Source: Fragilaria radians (Eukaryota; Bacillariophyta; Fragilariophyceae; Fragilariales; Fragilariaceae). Taken from it: a DNA stretch of 24,090 bases. The notes under the pieces were generated by a model. That model was not told where the DNA came from and did no database searches. It was given only the letters and a program-made list of their open reading frames with translations. The stretch lies in contig CAAAJI010000141.1 in the NCBI GenBank assembly GCA_900642245.1, forward strand, positions 66,631 to 90,720, given 5' to 3'. This document shows positions 8,903-18,229 of the stretch, piece after piece. Made by a program: the position numbers and the translations under genes. The number at the start of each line of letters is the position of its first letter. Position 1 is the stretch's first letter.

Positions 8903-10345
8903 ATGAGATTTTCCCAAGCAGCCTCGTCGCTAATAGTTTTCCTTTTTTGCTCTTATTTTGTCAGCAACAACGTCCTTAGCAACCCTTTTCTTCGCTCCCC
9001 TGATTTAGAGAAGAATTGCCTCGAGTCCAAACCAAGCTTGATAAGCAGCGAAAACAATGACAATGTCACTCTAAAAGTAGATTCGAAATCTATTTTGTTT
9101 GAAGTCGATGACCTTTTCCGAGATCATCAGCTACATATTGACAAATTTAATACTAGCAAAAGATGTTATAGATATGGCTTGGATGTCTATAACGGGAATC
9201 CTCGTCGTCTATTCTTTGGATCCATGGTTGCTGATGAAAATTGGGAAGTATTTCAAATGCATGCCATTGAAGCTTATGATGTATACCATGTCGCAGTATT
9301 TGTCGAATCGAATACAACTCATACGGTCACCCCTCGAAAGCTTCGATTTCAAAATTCAGAAGAGAGAGACCAAATCTTGAAATCCAAATTATTTGGCCCG
9401 AAAACGAATGTTGTCATTGATTTTTGGCTAGAAGATTGGCCCGAACTAAGCTACATGAACCGTGAATCAGAGCAACGAAATACAATCATCCATCGATGGA
9501 AAAAGGAAGGAATGACAAAAGATGATCTCGCTATTATGGCTGATATTGATGAAGTATACTCGAGAGACTTCCTCCGCGCACTTCAGACTTGTGACTTTCC
9601 CGAGTTCCGACCTGAACAAAGTTGTCATCGTCCCAAGATTTGTCCTTCGACTATGTCCTTTGAGGGTACTCCACTTTGTATCAAAAAGAAAGAATGGTTT
9701 CATCCCGATGTTATAAGTGGTCAATGTGTCGAGGGTATTGGAGATCCAACAGAACGAATAGTCCCGCTGCGAAATCACCAAAGAATGTATGGAGAACGGC
9801 ACATTACATATGGTCAGATAAATTTAGAGAAATATCCTGAACATGTTCACAAGTCAGGTCGATATCCCCTATTCAATGGGCCAGATATTCGCACGGTTGT
9901 TGGTGACCGGGGGTTTCAGTACAATTGGAAAAATATTGACAGTAATGATACTTTTGGTGTCTACGGTATAGCATATCATTTTCACAATTGGTTTTCCGAT
10001 CACTTGGCTCTTCGCGAAAAGTATCGAACGTATGCACATGGTGATGCAAGTATTATGAAGAAAACCTTGTCACAGGGAGGTGAAGACTTGGATATACTTG
10101 TGCGTTGTGTTCGGGATATAGGAAATGAAGCAAACCCGAATGACTGGAAGAAGGACTATTATGAAAAAAAATGGGAAGGAAAGGGGCCAAGGCCCATATT
10201 TTTTCAAAACAAGACTTATGTCAAGATGAGACACGCTCTTGTGCAGAAAATGGTATTCGAAGATGAAGCTGTTTATGGATCTAGTTATGATGAGAATCAC
10301 ACGTGGGTGGAAAATACGCTGAATTCGAAAGTAGCAAAAAATTAA
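8903..10345 (+). CDS. GT17-1, membrane-anchored family 17 glycosyltransferase
   Basis: This intronless ORF of 480 residues resembles glycosyltransferase family 17, the family of beta-1,4-mannosyl-glycoprotein GlcNAc-transferases (GnT-III-like). A hydrophobic segment at residues 8-25 after a short N-terminus suggests a type II signal anchor, so the enzyme probably works in the Golgi lumen. The family core includes RRLFFGSMVADENWEVFQ (101-118), VESNTTH (134-140), NRESEQRN (186-193) and the acidic ADIDEV (213-218), the likely metal/nucleotide-sugar site. HFHNWF is at 359-364 and conserved cysteines lie at 230, 241, 247 and 259. Sequons occur at N138 and N436. It is very similar to the 19424 gene but stops where that gene has a CAA codon, about 36 codons before the other ORF ends. 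Acceptor and sugar are unknown. Confidence 0.88.
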   Translation: MRFSQAASSLIVFLFCSYFVSNNVLSNPFLRSPDLEKNCLESKPSLISSENNDNVTLKVDSKSILFEVDDLFRDHQLHIDKFNTSKRCYRYGLDVYNGNPRRLFFGSMVADENWEVFQMHAIEAYDVYHVAVFVESNTTHTVTPRKLRFQNSEERDQILKSKLFGPKTNVVIDFWLEDWPELSYMNRESEQRNTIIHRWKKEGMTKDDLAIMADIDEVYSRDFLRALQTCDFPEFRPEQSCHRPKICPSTMSFEGTPLCIKKKEWFHPDVISGQCVEGIGDPTERIVPLRNHQRMYGERHITYGQINLEKYPEHVHKSGRYPLFNGPDIRTVVGDRGFQYNWKNIDSNDTFGVYGIAYHFHNWFSDHLALREKYRTYAHGDASIMKKTLSQGGEDLDILVRCVRDIGNEANPNDWKKDYYEKKWEGKGPRPIFFQNKTYVKMRHALVQKMVFEDEAVYGSSYDENHTWVENTLNSKVAKN

Positions 10346-10955
10346 GGGGAGAATCATTCATAATGGATTCCAAATCAAAGTCAACGAGACTGAAACCAGC
10401 AGATGGTAAGACTGGCCTTACTACGATTCCCCAGGGTAAGTTGTAAGTAACTTGAGTCGAGGATAAAAATCATGTGTAGTCAAAAATGTTGCTGCTAGTA
10501 GTAACTAGAGGCATGAGCTTATCAGCACCTACTATGGGAATGGCATTTGGCTTCTCAGATGATGATTTGAAGCGCATCGTTTGATTGATAAGAGCGACAG
10601 GATGAAGGGCACACTATTTTCTGTTTAAAAACAAATGTCGACAAAAGCATATTGGAGTACATTTAAAAATATCATGTCTCACCCAATAAACTCATGCTCT
10701 CAAATTGTATTTTTGAGCCCTTGCACGCCAATGAATGAAACTTGCATGGCTTAAACGGTGTGCAGAATAAAGTTGGCTTGACGGTGCGCATTAAAATTTG
10801 CCCTAATATAAAGGAACGTTTGGCCAAATATGCTCTGGGTCGAGACTGACTACAAGCATACAAAAAGTTGTACTGGATGTCTATTTCCAAGGAATCCCTT
10901 TGCTATGGGACAACCATAAGTCATTGGTCTTCAAGTATGTATCGTTAGTCTGCGG
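10346..10955 (+). pseudogene. dead C-tail, intron and domain B of the GT17-1 copy
   Basis: Downstream of the GT17-1 stop the DNA still aligns with the end of the 19424 gene. It includes the tail codons (10361-10430), an intron-like stretch with a GGTAAG donor at about 10434, and the start of domain B from about 10507. Domain B is destroyed by multiple stops, frameshifts and a 26-bp deletion. The deletion is in the segment matching 21394-21419, which encodes PVMITDVRD in the intact gene. Alignment ends near 10940-10955, where the sequence switches to the GMD relic. This copy shows that GT17-1 once carried the same two-domain organisation. Confidence 0.88.
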
Positions 10956-10961
10956 CATCGA

Positions 10962-11200
10962 TAGAAGCAGACCCTGCAATGGTTCGCGAGGAGGCTGTGG
11001 ATCCTGACCATTACGAAGACATAAGGAATCTTATCATCAAAATGGCAAGAATATGGATGAATGAAATGTGATGCGAAAATAATAATTGGAAATTCGAAAG
11101 ATAAACCTCATTGGTCTGAAATAGTGTTTCGTGGGCATCGGTACTCGTACCGTAGTGGTGTGCAGTGCAGGAAAATGCGCCAAATCCTGCTTCATCACAG
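10962..11200 (+). pseudogene. relic of the GMD 3' end and 3' flank
   Basis: From 10962 the sequence matches GMD from 2126 onward, that is its last 20 codons, stop region and 3' flank. It reads EADPAMVREEAVDPD, against EADLAMVRGEAVDPD in GMD. A one-base insertion near 11012 then shifts the frame past the old stop. The match continues through ATGAATGAAATGTGATGCG (11055-11073) to CCGTAGTGGTG at about 11150-11160. It is not a working gene, but it lies directly upstream of GT17-2 and may supply its promoter or leader. Confidence 0.85.
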
Positions 11201-11242
11201 AGTGGATATTACGATGCTTGTCGTTGGATGATGAATGACTAA
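11201..11242 (+). promoter_or_regulatory. two short upstream ORFs before GT17-2
   Basis: An ATG at 11214 opens a five-codon frame ending with TGA at 11229-11231. A second, starting ATG-ATG at 11228, ends in TAA at 11240-11242, so its stop overlaps the GT17-2 ATG (TAATG). If the transcript starts upstream of 11214, translation of GT17-2 would need leaky scanning or reinitiation. Transcription could also start downstream of them. Confidence 0.3.
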
Positions 11243-12753
11243 TGAAGGAACTACGAACATTCAATAATATCTACAAAGTTCTGTCTTTTTGCCTCTTAAT
11301 CATTTGCCTTTTTCAATATATTACATCTTTCATTTTGGTTCAACAGGTCTCTGAGTTCAAAAACACTATCTTTGGGACAGGACAACTTGATGCATTCTTT
11401 TATCCTACCAATGGACATATGACTAGCTCCGGTCTAAGTCCAAACAACAATATATATCGAAACGAGCAAAATCGAATAGATTCGGAATCTACATTCATTC
11501 GATGCTCTCGATATGGACTTCGACCATTCAATGGAACACCAAGACGACTATTCTTTGGATCCATGGTAGCGGATGAAAATTGGGAGGTCTTTCAAATACA
11601 TGCTACCGAAGTTTTCGATATTTACCACTCGATTGTTTTGGTAGAATCGAATACAACACATATGGCATCTCCACGGAAATTGCGTTTTACAGAGAATTCC
11701 AAACTTCATCATAAGTTAACATCTTCTCAATTGTTTGGAAATCAAGCCAATGTTATTGTCGACTATTGGCTATATGATTGGCAGGAACTAACTGGTATGG
11801 ATCGTGAGTCAGAACAGCGAAATACCATCGTTTCACGTTGGAAGCAAGAAGGTATGCAACCTGAAGATGTTGCAATTATGTCAGATATTGATGAGGTATT
11901 CTCTAGAGACTTCCTTAGAGCATTACAAACATGTGACTTTCCAGAGCTCCGTCCCGGTCAAAATTGTCATCGACCAAAAATTTGTCCCTCGACTATATCC
12001 TTTGAGGGGACTCCACGTTGTATCAAAAAGAAAGAATGGTTCCATCCAGATGCAATGAGTGGTCAATGTGTGGATGGTATTGGTGACCCAAATGGCCGAC
12101 CGATACCCTTACGAAATTTTGAATTCAAATATGGAGAACGACATCGAAATTATGGACGATATAATATTCAAAGTTATCCCGAGGATGTTCGTAAATCAGG
12201 AATATATCCTTTATTCAATGGGCCAGATATACGTACTGTACCAGGTGATCGTGGGATGCCATATACGTGGGTGGATCCACCAACCCCTCAAGACACGGGA
12301 ATTTATGGAGTTGCATATCATTTGCACAATTGGTTTCCGGATTTACGTCTCCTTCGACACAAGTATTCAACGTACGCCCACAAAGTGCAGAATATCTCCA
12401 AAAAATCACTCTCCCAAATACGAGATGACTTGGATCTATTAGTCCGTTGTGTCAAGGGTATCGGGAATGACGCTAATCCGTATGATTGGATTATAGAATA
12501 TTACGATGATGAGTTAGATCGGAAAGGACCAAGACCTATTTTCTTTTTGAACAAGACATACACAGGAACTCGTCACCGACTAACGCAAGATATGTTACGA
12601 ATAGACGAGGAATTGTATGGTTCTAGTTACGATCCATATGGAATGTGGATTGAAAACACATTCCTTGATGACAAAGAACGAAAAGATATAATCTACGAAC
12701 GATCCGTCAATTACCGAGTTCTGATTGATGACGACAGATGGTTGAAGCTATAA
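11242..12753 (+). CDS. GT17-2, membrane-anchored family 17 glycosyltransferase
   Basis: This intronless ORF of 503 residues is the most diverged intact GT17 paralogue here. A strong hydrophobic stretch at residues 12-33 (VLSFCLLIICLFQYI and on) predicts a type II membrane anchor. The catalytic core has RRLFFGSMVADENWEVFQ (101-118), VESNTTH (134-140), DRESEQRN (187-194) and SDIDEV (214-219). Further matches to GT17-1 include CHRPKICPSTISFEGTP and RYPLF-type IYPLFNGPDIRTVPGDRG. It likely transfers a sugar from a nucleotide donor in the Golgi; donor and acceptor are not known. Its C-terminus is its own (about 20 residues beyond the common end, basic and acidic), and no domain B sequence follows. 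Upstream lies the GMD 3' relic, and a 5'-truncated twin of the same GMD-GT17 junction sits at 2126-2795. Confidence 0.88.
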   Translation: MKELRTFNNIYKVLSFCLLIICLFQYITSFILVQQVSEFKNTIFGTGQLDAFFYPTNGHMTSSGLSPNNNIYRNEQNRIDSESTFIRCSRYGLRPFNGTPRRLFFGSMVADENWEVFQIHATEVFDIYHSIVLVESNTTHMASPRKLRFTENSKLHHKLTSSQLFGNQANVIVDYWLYDWQELTGMDRESEQRNTIVSRWKQEGMQPEDVAIMSDIDEVFSRDFLRALQTCDFPELRPGQNCHRPKICPSTISFEGTPRCIKKKEWFHPDAMSGQCVDGIGDPNGRPIPLRNFEFKYGERHRNYGRYNIQSYPEDVRKSGIYPLFNGPDIRTVPGDRGMPYTWVDPPTPQDTGIYGVAYHLHNWFPDLRLLRHKYSTYAHKVQNISKKSLSQIRDDLDLLVRCVKGIGNDANPYDWIIEYYDDELDRKGPRPIFFLNKTYTGTRHRLTQDMLRIDEELYGSSYDPYGMWIENTFLDDKERKDIIYERSVNYRVLIDDDRWLKL

Positions 12754-13479
12754 CTGCTTTTGTTTGAGGACGTTTTCTTTTTTGAATTCCTGATGCAATT
12801 GTTGTGCATTATCATATGATGATACATGATCTATAGTATAATGTGATCAAAAAATACTTTTCAATGGTGAATTTCAGGAAAAACTTAACTTGCTTTCGTG
12901 TTCCTATGGAACAAAAACTAGCAGGAAGGCACAACCTTTTGTCCTAAAAATCACTTTTGGAATGATTTGCAAAGATGAAACATAAGATATGAACAAATAT
13001 TCAATGACTGCAATAACATCATACTGCATAGTCTCATCACACAAATTCTAGAAATCATCAAGAGAGTAGGTAGATATTTTAGAACGATAGTTACATGGCA
13101 AAAAAAGTTGAAAATCAATTCATTGGGAAACTTCACTTACAATACTGTGAGTGGAATGAGTAAGTGGGCGGGTAGGAAACCCGTTCCATCTACAGAAACG
13201 AACACACATGAATAGTCATAGCAAACGGCTGCAATATTTGCGATCCAGCCACTCAAGAACAACACCTAATCCGTATTTTAAAAATTGTCAGCTTTTGCAG
13301 TCGTTGTCTGCGATATAGGATTACAGTACATACCTGTTGTTTGAGGAGCATGGACATTCAGGCATCCATCAAGAATCGTGTTATTTCAACATAATTATTA
13401 AAATACACTGAATTACTGAATATTCAGAGCTGCTCAAACTACTATCAACCCTTACCACAACAAAAGGAACCGTGGACTG
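12754..13479. other. intergenic DNA after GT17-2
   Basis: No gene is evident. The first 150 bp are T-rich and likely hold the GT17-2 3' UTR. The part from about 13140 to 13480 may include the left flank of the plus-strand copia relic, but no LTR boundary could be set. Confidence 0.4.
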
Positions 13480-15113
13480 CCTTGAATCTCAAACTGGAAA
13501 TGGGAATGGAAGGTAATCTTCCAATGAAGATGAGTTCTGGTGGGTTTATGAAGGCACACAAGGATGATAATGGTATAGGGGAGAGGCAAAGACTAAGAAA
13601 AGTATCCCGCAAAATAATCATACCAAGATTGGTAAAATATAAAGGGAATTGTTATGACATCAAGGGATATGTCTATGACTACTCAGACTCAAGACAGTCT
13701 GACCTTTCATAGGAACAACCAAAGACATAACAGAATAGGCTGGCCAAACATTCAAATATGGAAGTGACATAGGACTTTCCATTAAAAGGTTAGAGCTCCC
13801 TGCACTAACACTCCCCAATGATTCCCTGCATTGGAAGCCATGTACAGATTTGAATCTGGGAAAAGAGGGCTGATGAATATGTCAAACAGGAGATTCATGA
13901 GGAAAATGTAAAGACTGTGTACTCATTAGTGTGGGGACAGTGCTTGGAGACTATGAGACAAAAGATTGAGGCCCCAGACACCTTTGAACAAATGGAAGCC
14001 ACCAGAGAGGGTTTGGACCTATTGAAAGGCATCAAAGACATAATTTAGAGAGTCAGAAGTATATTGCGCGTGTACGGCATGAATCCAAATGCTGCGTCTA
14101 CCTCTGCAAGCAAGGTTGCCACCTTACAACCCATGCATATCTTGTAGATATATTTAATCACAAATGTGGCACGCTTGGAAAGTTAAGGAAAATTGTGATG
14201 ATGCAACTGTTGATATCCCTGGTGCTTTTATGCAAATATCAATGGCTGAACCAGTTTACATGAAAATGAAAGGAATGATGACAAAATTACTTATAGAAGT
14301 GGGCCATAGATCAATCGTTCTTAACAGAACGGAAAAGCAGTGCTTTACATGTAGCTAAGGAAAGCTCTCTATGGAACCATACAGGCAGCATTGCTATTTG
14401 AGAAAAATCTAATGGAGTAGCCTTAAGGAATGTGGGTTTGAAACAAACTCTTTTACCTGGTGTGTGTCAAATAAATCAATTGACGACAAACAATGCATCA
14501 CTGCAAAGCATGAAAATGATATCAAAATCTCATGACTGCCCAGGTGTGGTAACAAGTGTGATTGAGAAGTTACCTAAAGAAGTTAGAAATGAGGCACTTC
14601 TCACTACTAATTGTGGGAAGATTCACGAATGTCCTGGAATGACAATTGATTTTTCATGCAATAAACAGGTGACAATAAAAATGATCAAATATCTACAAAC
14701 AATGCTGAATGACCTTGATAATTACATGATTGGGATTACTGTCACACCGGCAGCCAGTTATCTCTTTACTGTGCAAAAATGAGGGTATAGAAATGTTAGA
14801 TTGTCAGAGAGCAACATGCTTTAATGATAATGTGGGAAGCCTTCTATTGTGTTCAAAAGAGCTAGACCTGACATTGATACAGCAGTATCATTCTTGTGTG
14901 CTTATGTCTAAGCCTCCCCCCAGCCAAAGCAATTACAAGAAATAAGCATGAGTCATGCAGTACCTTTGTGGGTCAAGCAACATGGATATGAAGTGACTGA
15001 TTCCATTCTAAACCAGGACAATCAAATTGCTATGCTCCTGGAGAAAAATGGCAGAGCATTTAGTAGCAAATGCACGTTGCTGCTGATAGTCATCAAAGAC
15101 ATTCGCTTTTTTG
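13480..15113 (+). mobile_element. degenerate, internally deleted Ty1/copia relic
   Basis: A plus-strand copia element is reduced to about 1.6 kb. The gag start is visible at 13482-13710, with PRLVKYKGNCYDIKGYVYDY and SDSRQSD. After more gag-like text a deletion leads straight into reverse transcriptase near 14090. RT motifs include ATVDIPGAFMQ (14200-14232) and, further on, CPGMTIDFSCNKQV and TPAASYLF (to about 14770). An RNase H portion at 14948-15110 reads WVKQHGYEVTDSILNQDNQ and LLEKNGRAFSSK. Protease and integrase are missing, and stops are frequent. The right end runs directly into the domain B relic at 15114. Confidence 0.8.
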
Positions 15114-15512
15114 GCAACTGTAATGGGAATTACTATCAGAAAACGACTTGACGCCGTTTGGTTTGATTGCTAAGTGCTACAGGATGAAGGGTACATTGTA
15201 AATTCAAACGTCGAAAAGAGCATATTTGAGTGCATGAAATGAAGTCATGTCACACCCATCTCATGTTTTCATATTATATTTGTGAATCATTACACACCAA
15301 ACAGAATTTATTGTCTGAAAAGAATGTGCGAAATAAAGTTTGCGTAACAGTGTGCATCAAAAAAATGCCTAATATAAAGGACCATTGGACCAAATGGGTC
15401 AAGACTGACTGCAAGGATACAAAACTTGTACTGGATGTCTATTTCCAAAGAAATGCATTTGCTATGGGACAACCAGAAGTCTTTGGTCTTCACTTATGTC
15501 TCGTTAGTCTCA
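15114..15512 (+). pseudogene. domain B pseudogene, second copy
   Basis: This stretch aligns with 21045-21480 of the intact gene and even better with the relic at 10346-10955. It starts at CAACTGTAATGGGAAT and includes NKVCVTVCIKK-like text at 15328-15365. It shares with the other relic the 26-bp deletion that fuses TGTACTGG to ATGTCTATTTCC (15430-15450) and the odd downstream string TCGTTAGTCT (about 15502). Frameshifts and stops are numerous. It begins immediately after copia RNase H text, so the retroelement and the relic are fused. Confidence 0.82.
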
Positions 15513-15950
15513 ACATCGAAACACCGTCTTTTCGCGTTGAAAACAGAAAGGTATTCCGCAGAATGATGCTGCAATGATGTCAAATATTTACGAATTTTCC
15601 TCAAGCGACTTTCTAAGAACTCAACATGCAGCAGCGTCAACGGTGGTGGAGACCAAACATCGTTTTTTTCTCTATCCTCTGAAAGGGATAAATTTGTATT
15701 AAAAAAAAGAATGGTCTCATCCAGATGCAATTATGGGTCAATGTGTGGTATGGAACAAACAATGCCTCTCTGGGAAATGTTAAACAAAATTGTGAAGAAA
15801 TGCATCAGGGTCTTGGGAGAGACAATGCTCAAAGTTGTATACTTCTCTTACTTCACTGTCCCTGGTGGTCCAATACTTGTGCCATCTCTCAAGACACAGG
15901 AATTTATAATGTTGCTTATCATACAACTTTTTCCAAATGTTTGCAACGGT
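15513..15950 (+). pseudogene. GT17 pseudogene fragment fused after domain B relic
   Basis: Aligning with GT17-2 from about 11818, the stretch carries mutated versions of QRNTIVSRWKQEG, then DFLRALQT. Next come CIKKKEWFHPDA (15690-15730, now KKRMVSSRCN in another frame) and the QDTGIYGVAYH region at 15890-15925. Segments between are missing and frame changes are common. In intact genes GT17 precedes domain B; here the order is reversed, so the pseudogene arose by rearrangement rather than simple decay. Confidence 0.8.
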
Positions 15951-16099
15951 CTTACGCTTTCTACCAACGAGACCATATTACCAAGTGATTCAAATACTAT
16001 TCTTATCTGAATTGCCCCTTTATTAATTTTAATGCTCAGATGAATGGGCTGGTGCATAAGTCCTTATGATAACAATACATTATTTGAAGAATTAAAGTT

Positions 16100-17100
16100 T
16101 CATATTTTATATTTGTTATCTATTTCTTCTACAGGACTTTGCGGTATATTGATTGTTTCCCGCTGATATAGCAACAACATTTTTGATCTTCCTTAGATTT
16201 ACGAGGCCTTTTTCATGTATAGCCATGTGTGCAGGTCTTACACAAGTTTAAATATTTCAATACCTCATCGTGTTTGCACTTCCGATGTAAGTACTCCCGC
16301 TGGTTATTGGCATCATCCACTCTTGTTGCTATTTCCTTACTTTTCATTAGCCTTAGGTCTCACTGACATAAATGTTTCCGGAAATATATCTTTATCAGTT
16401 TTTTTTACGCCAACATTCCTTTGCTAGATGCCCTTTTTTGTTACAGTTCACACGCTTTCGTGTAGTACATTTCTTTCCCTCATTGTCGCTTAGTTTTAGG
16501 CATCTTTTGCCATACGGCCTTATTTCCTTAGTTCTAGCATGAAGGATTAGCTACAGTAAGTAGCATTTCTCCCATGTCATTTTGTCTTAAATGCTTTCAC
16601 GTATTTGTCAGACATCTATTTATCTGTGAATAACGCTGAAACATCACGATTTGGAGTGTCAACCTGTCCCCTTCGTATTCTGCTCAGCAGTCATAATTGC
16701 AGGATATTCGTCAGCGGCAACGTCAAGCACAATTAATGTTACTCTGCTCTACAGTGAGATAAAGAAATGTCACAATGAAAATTCTAATCTATTTTAGATA
16801 ACTTTTTTCTTTAGTCTTGTGTAGTCTTAGAACTTCTCCATGTCCTGAACTCTTTTGTTATTAGAGAGCTAACCTTGTAATTAGATCTTTATATAGATCA
16901 TTGTTATAGCCGTTCTATATGATGCTGGATTGTATAGTGAAACTTTTCATTTATAAACAATATTTTATCTTTATCATTTATCATAGTTAAACTTGTAGTA
17001 CATAAGAAATGAAATAGTTTACTTTTAACAACCCAAAGCTAGATGAGTAAATTTAAGAATATGTTGATTCTAATATCAGTTTAATATTTTTCATTAAACT
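16100..17100 (-). mobile_element. gag zinc-knuckle relic and AT-rich debris
   Basis: On the minus strand near 16480-16410 the text KRVNCNKKGHLAKECWRKKN is visible. It is a CCHC zinc knuckle of copia gag type in which the first cysteine is replaced by arginine (CGT where TGT is expected). Flanking frames are broken. The remainder of the interval is AT-rich, without recognisable genes. It is a gag fragment of a different element from the relic at 3960-7050. Confidence 0.55.
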
Positions 17101-17830
17101 GTTATTGCTAACAGCATATTGTGTTAGGGATTAGCCTCTTGATCCTGCAGTCAATTTAGATCAAGGTCCGCTTCCTTGATGGCTACAATACAATAAAATT
17201 GTTCTTCAATTGCTTCCAAAGTTCCAAATAAAATAGCTTGATCATTCCCTCTCTGTGTGCTGACTTGGCTTTATCTTTGACACAACTCAACCTTTCTGAT
17301 ATGTCATTTGGCTTGTGCTTTTTCCTGAACTACAAAGTAAGCCAATCCTTCTAACAAGTCTTTAGCCTTCACTTTACTGATCAATTTACATGATTCCTTC
17401 TGTTGTAACGACTTTTGTAAAACTTGAAAGTTCTAAGCTGCTCATGTTTTTCGCCTCGAATGGACTATTACCTTTGTCAAAGTTCATAAAGATAATATTG
17501 ATAAAATCTTTGGGAAGTCAGGGTTTGGCTCTTCTCAGATGGCTTCCAAAAACCATGTAGAGTCGCAAAAGCATTGAATTTGTCCACCATAACTTACTTT
17601 TGTTTGCATCTCCATAAAACGTTGGAAAGCCTCCTTGACCAGCTCTCACAAATTCGTTATCAATTCTAAGTCAATTGCTTTTAACAAGGAACAAGGTATT
17701 TTCGATCGCCGAATGCTAAAAAACTCAAGTTTCGTTTATATTTTATAAAAATTGTAGCCTAAAAGATTAATGCACTTCAATAGGCGAGACTAGTCTAACT
17801 CCGATTGACTTCGATCAATTTCCTCACATT
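17101..17830 (-). pseudogene. unclassified decayed coding relic
   Basis: Several minus-strand pieces read like protein: ELVKEAFQRFMEMQTKVSYG near 17660-17600, KAKDLLEGLAYFVVQEKAQAK near 17375-17310, and in a shifted frame DKAKSAHREGMIKLFYLELW near 17275-17215. The last piece recalls the helical core of Snf7/CHMP proteins, but a retroelement gag origin is also possible. Stops and frame shifts show that it is not expressed as a full protein. Confidence 0.25.
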
Positions 17831-18229
17831 TCAAAAGATCTCTTGATCAGCCGTGATTCAATCGTGGATTGTTCAAAACTGACTCTTGAAATGATTTTTG
17901 ACATTATCATTGAATATTTTGCAATAGTTACATTCTCTCTCCTCAATTCTTGACCTAAGCATGCAGCAAAGATGTTGATTAATATGTAATGCTTCATGCA
18001 ATAAAGAATTCTGTCCAATGAATCTACAACATTACAATACAGACAAATTGCTATAGTGCAGTTTTCTTGGAATCACATGGGGTGAGCCTTTCCAATTCTT
18101 AAATGATCTCCATCTCAATCACTTTTTGGTGAATCGAAATTGAAGTAGAGTGACCCTCTCTAAATCTAAGGTTTTTATGATCTCAAATGGTTAATGAGGT
18201 TGAATTGAAGGAGAAGTTCTGGTGGATGA
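17831..18229. other. intergenic DNA, nothing recognised
   Basis: A 64-codon frame on the minus strand (18018-17824) has no recognisable motif. I see no gene, repeat or RNA here. Confidence 0.3.

Noticed and set aside
12059..12442. 127-codon frame in GT17-2
   Set aside because: It is a +1/+2 frame shadow within the intact GT17-2 coding sequence.
14948..15151. Short plus-strand ORF as an independent gene
   Set aside because: Its text is copia RNase H and it is continuous with the relic upstream.
15230..15577. 115-codon ORF as a novel gene
   Set aside because: It is a mixture of frames of the domain B relic and the adjoining GT17 relic and starts and ends arbitrarily.
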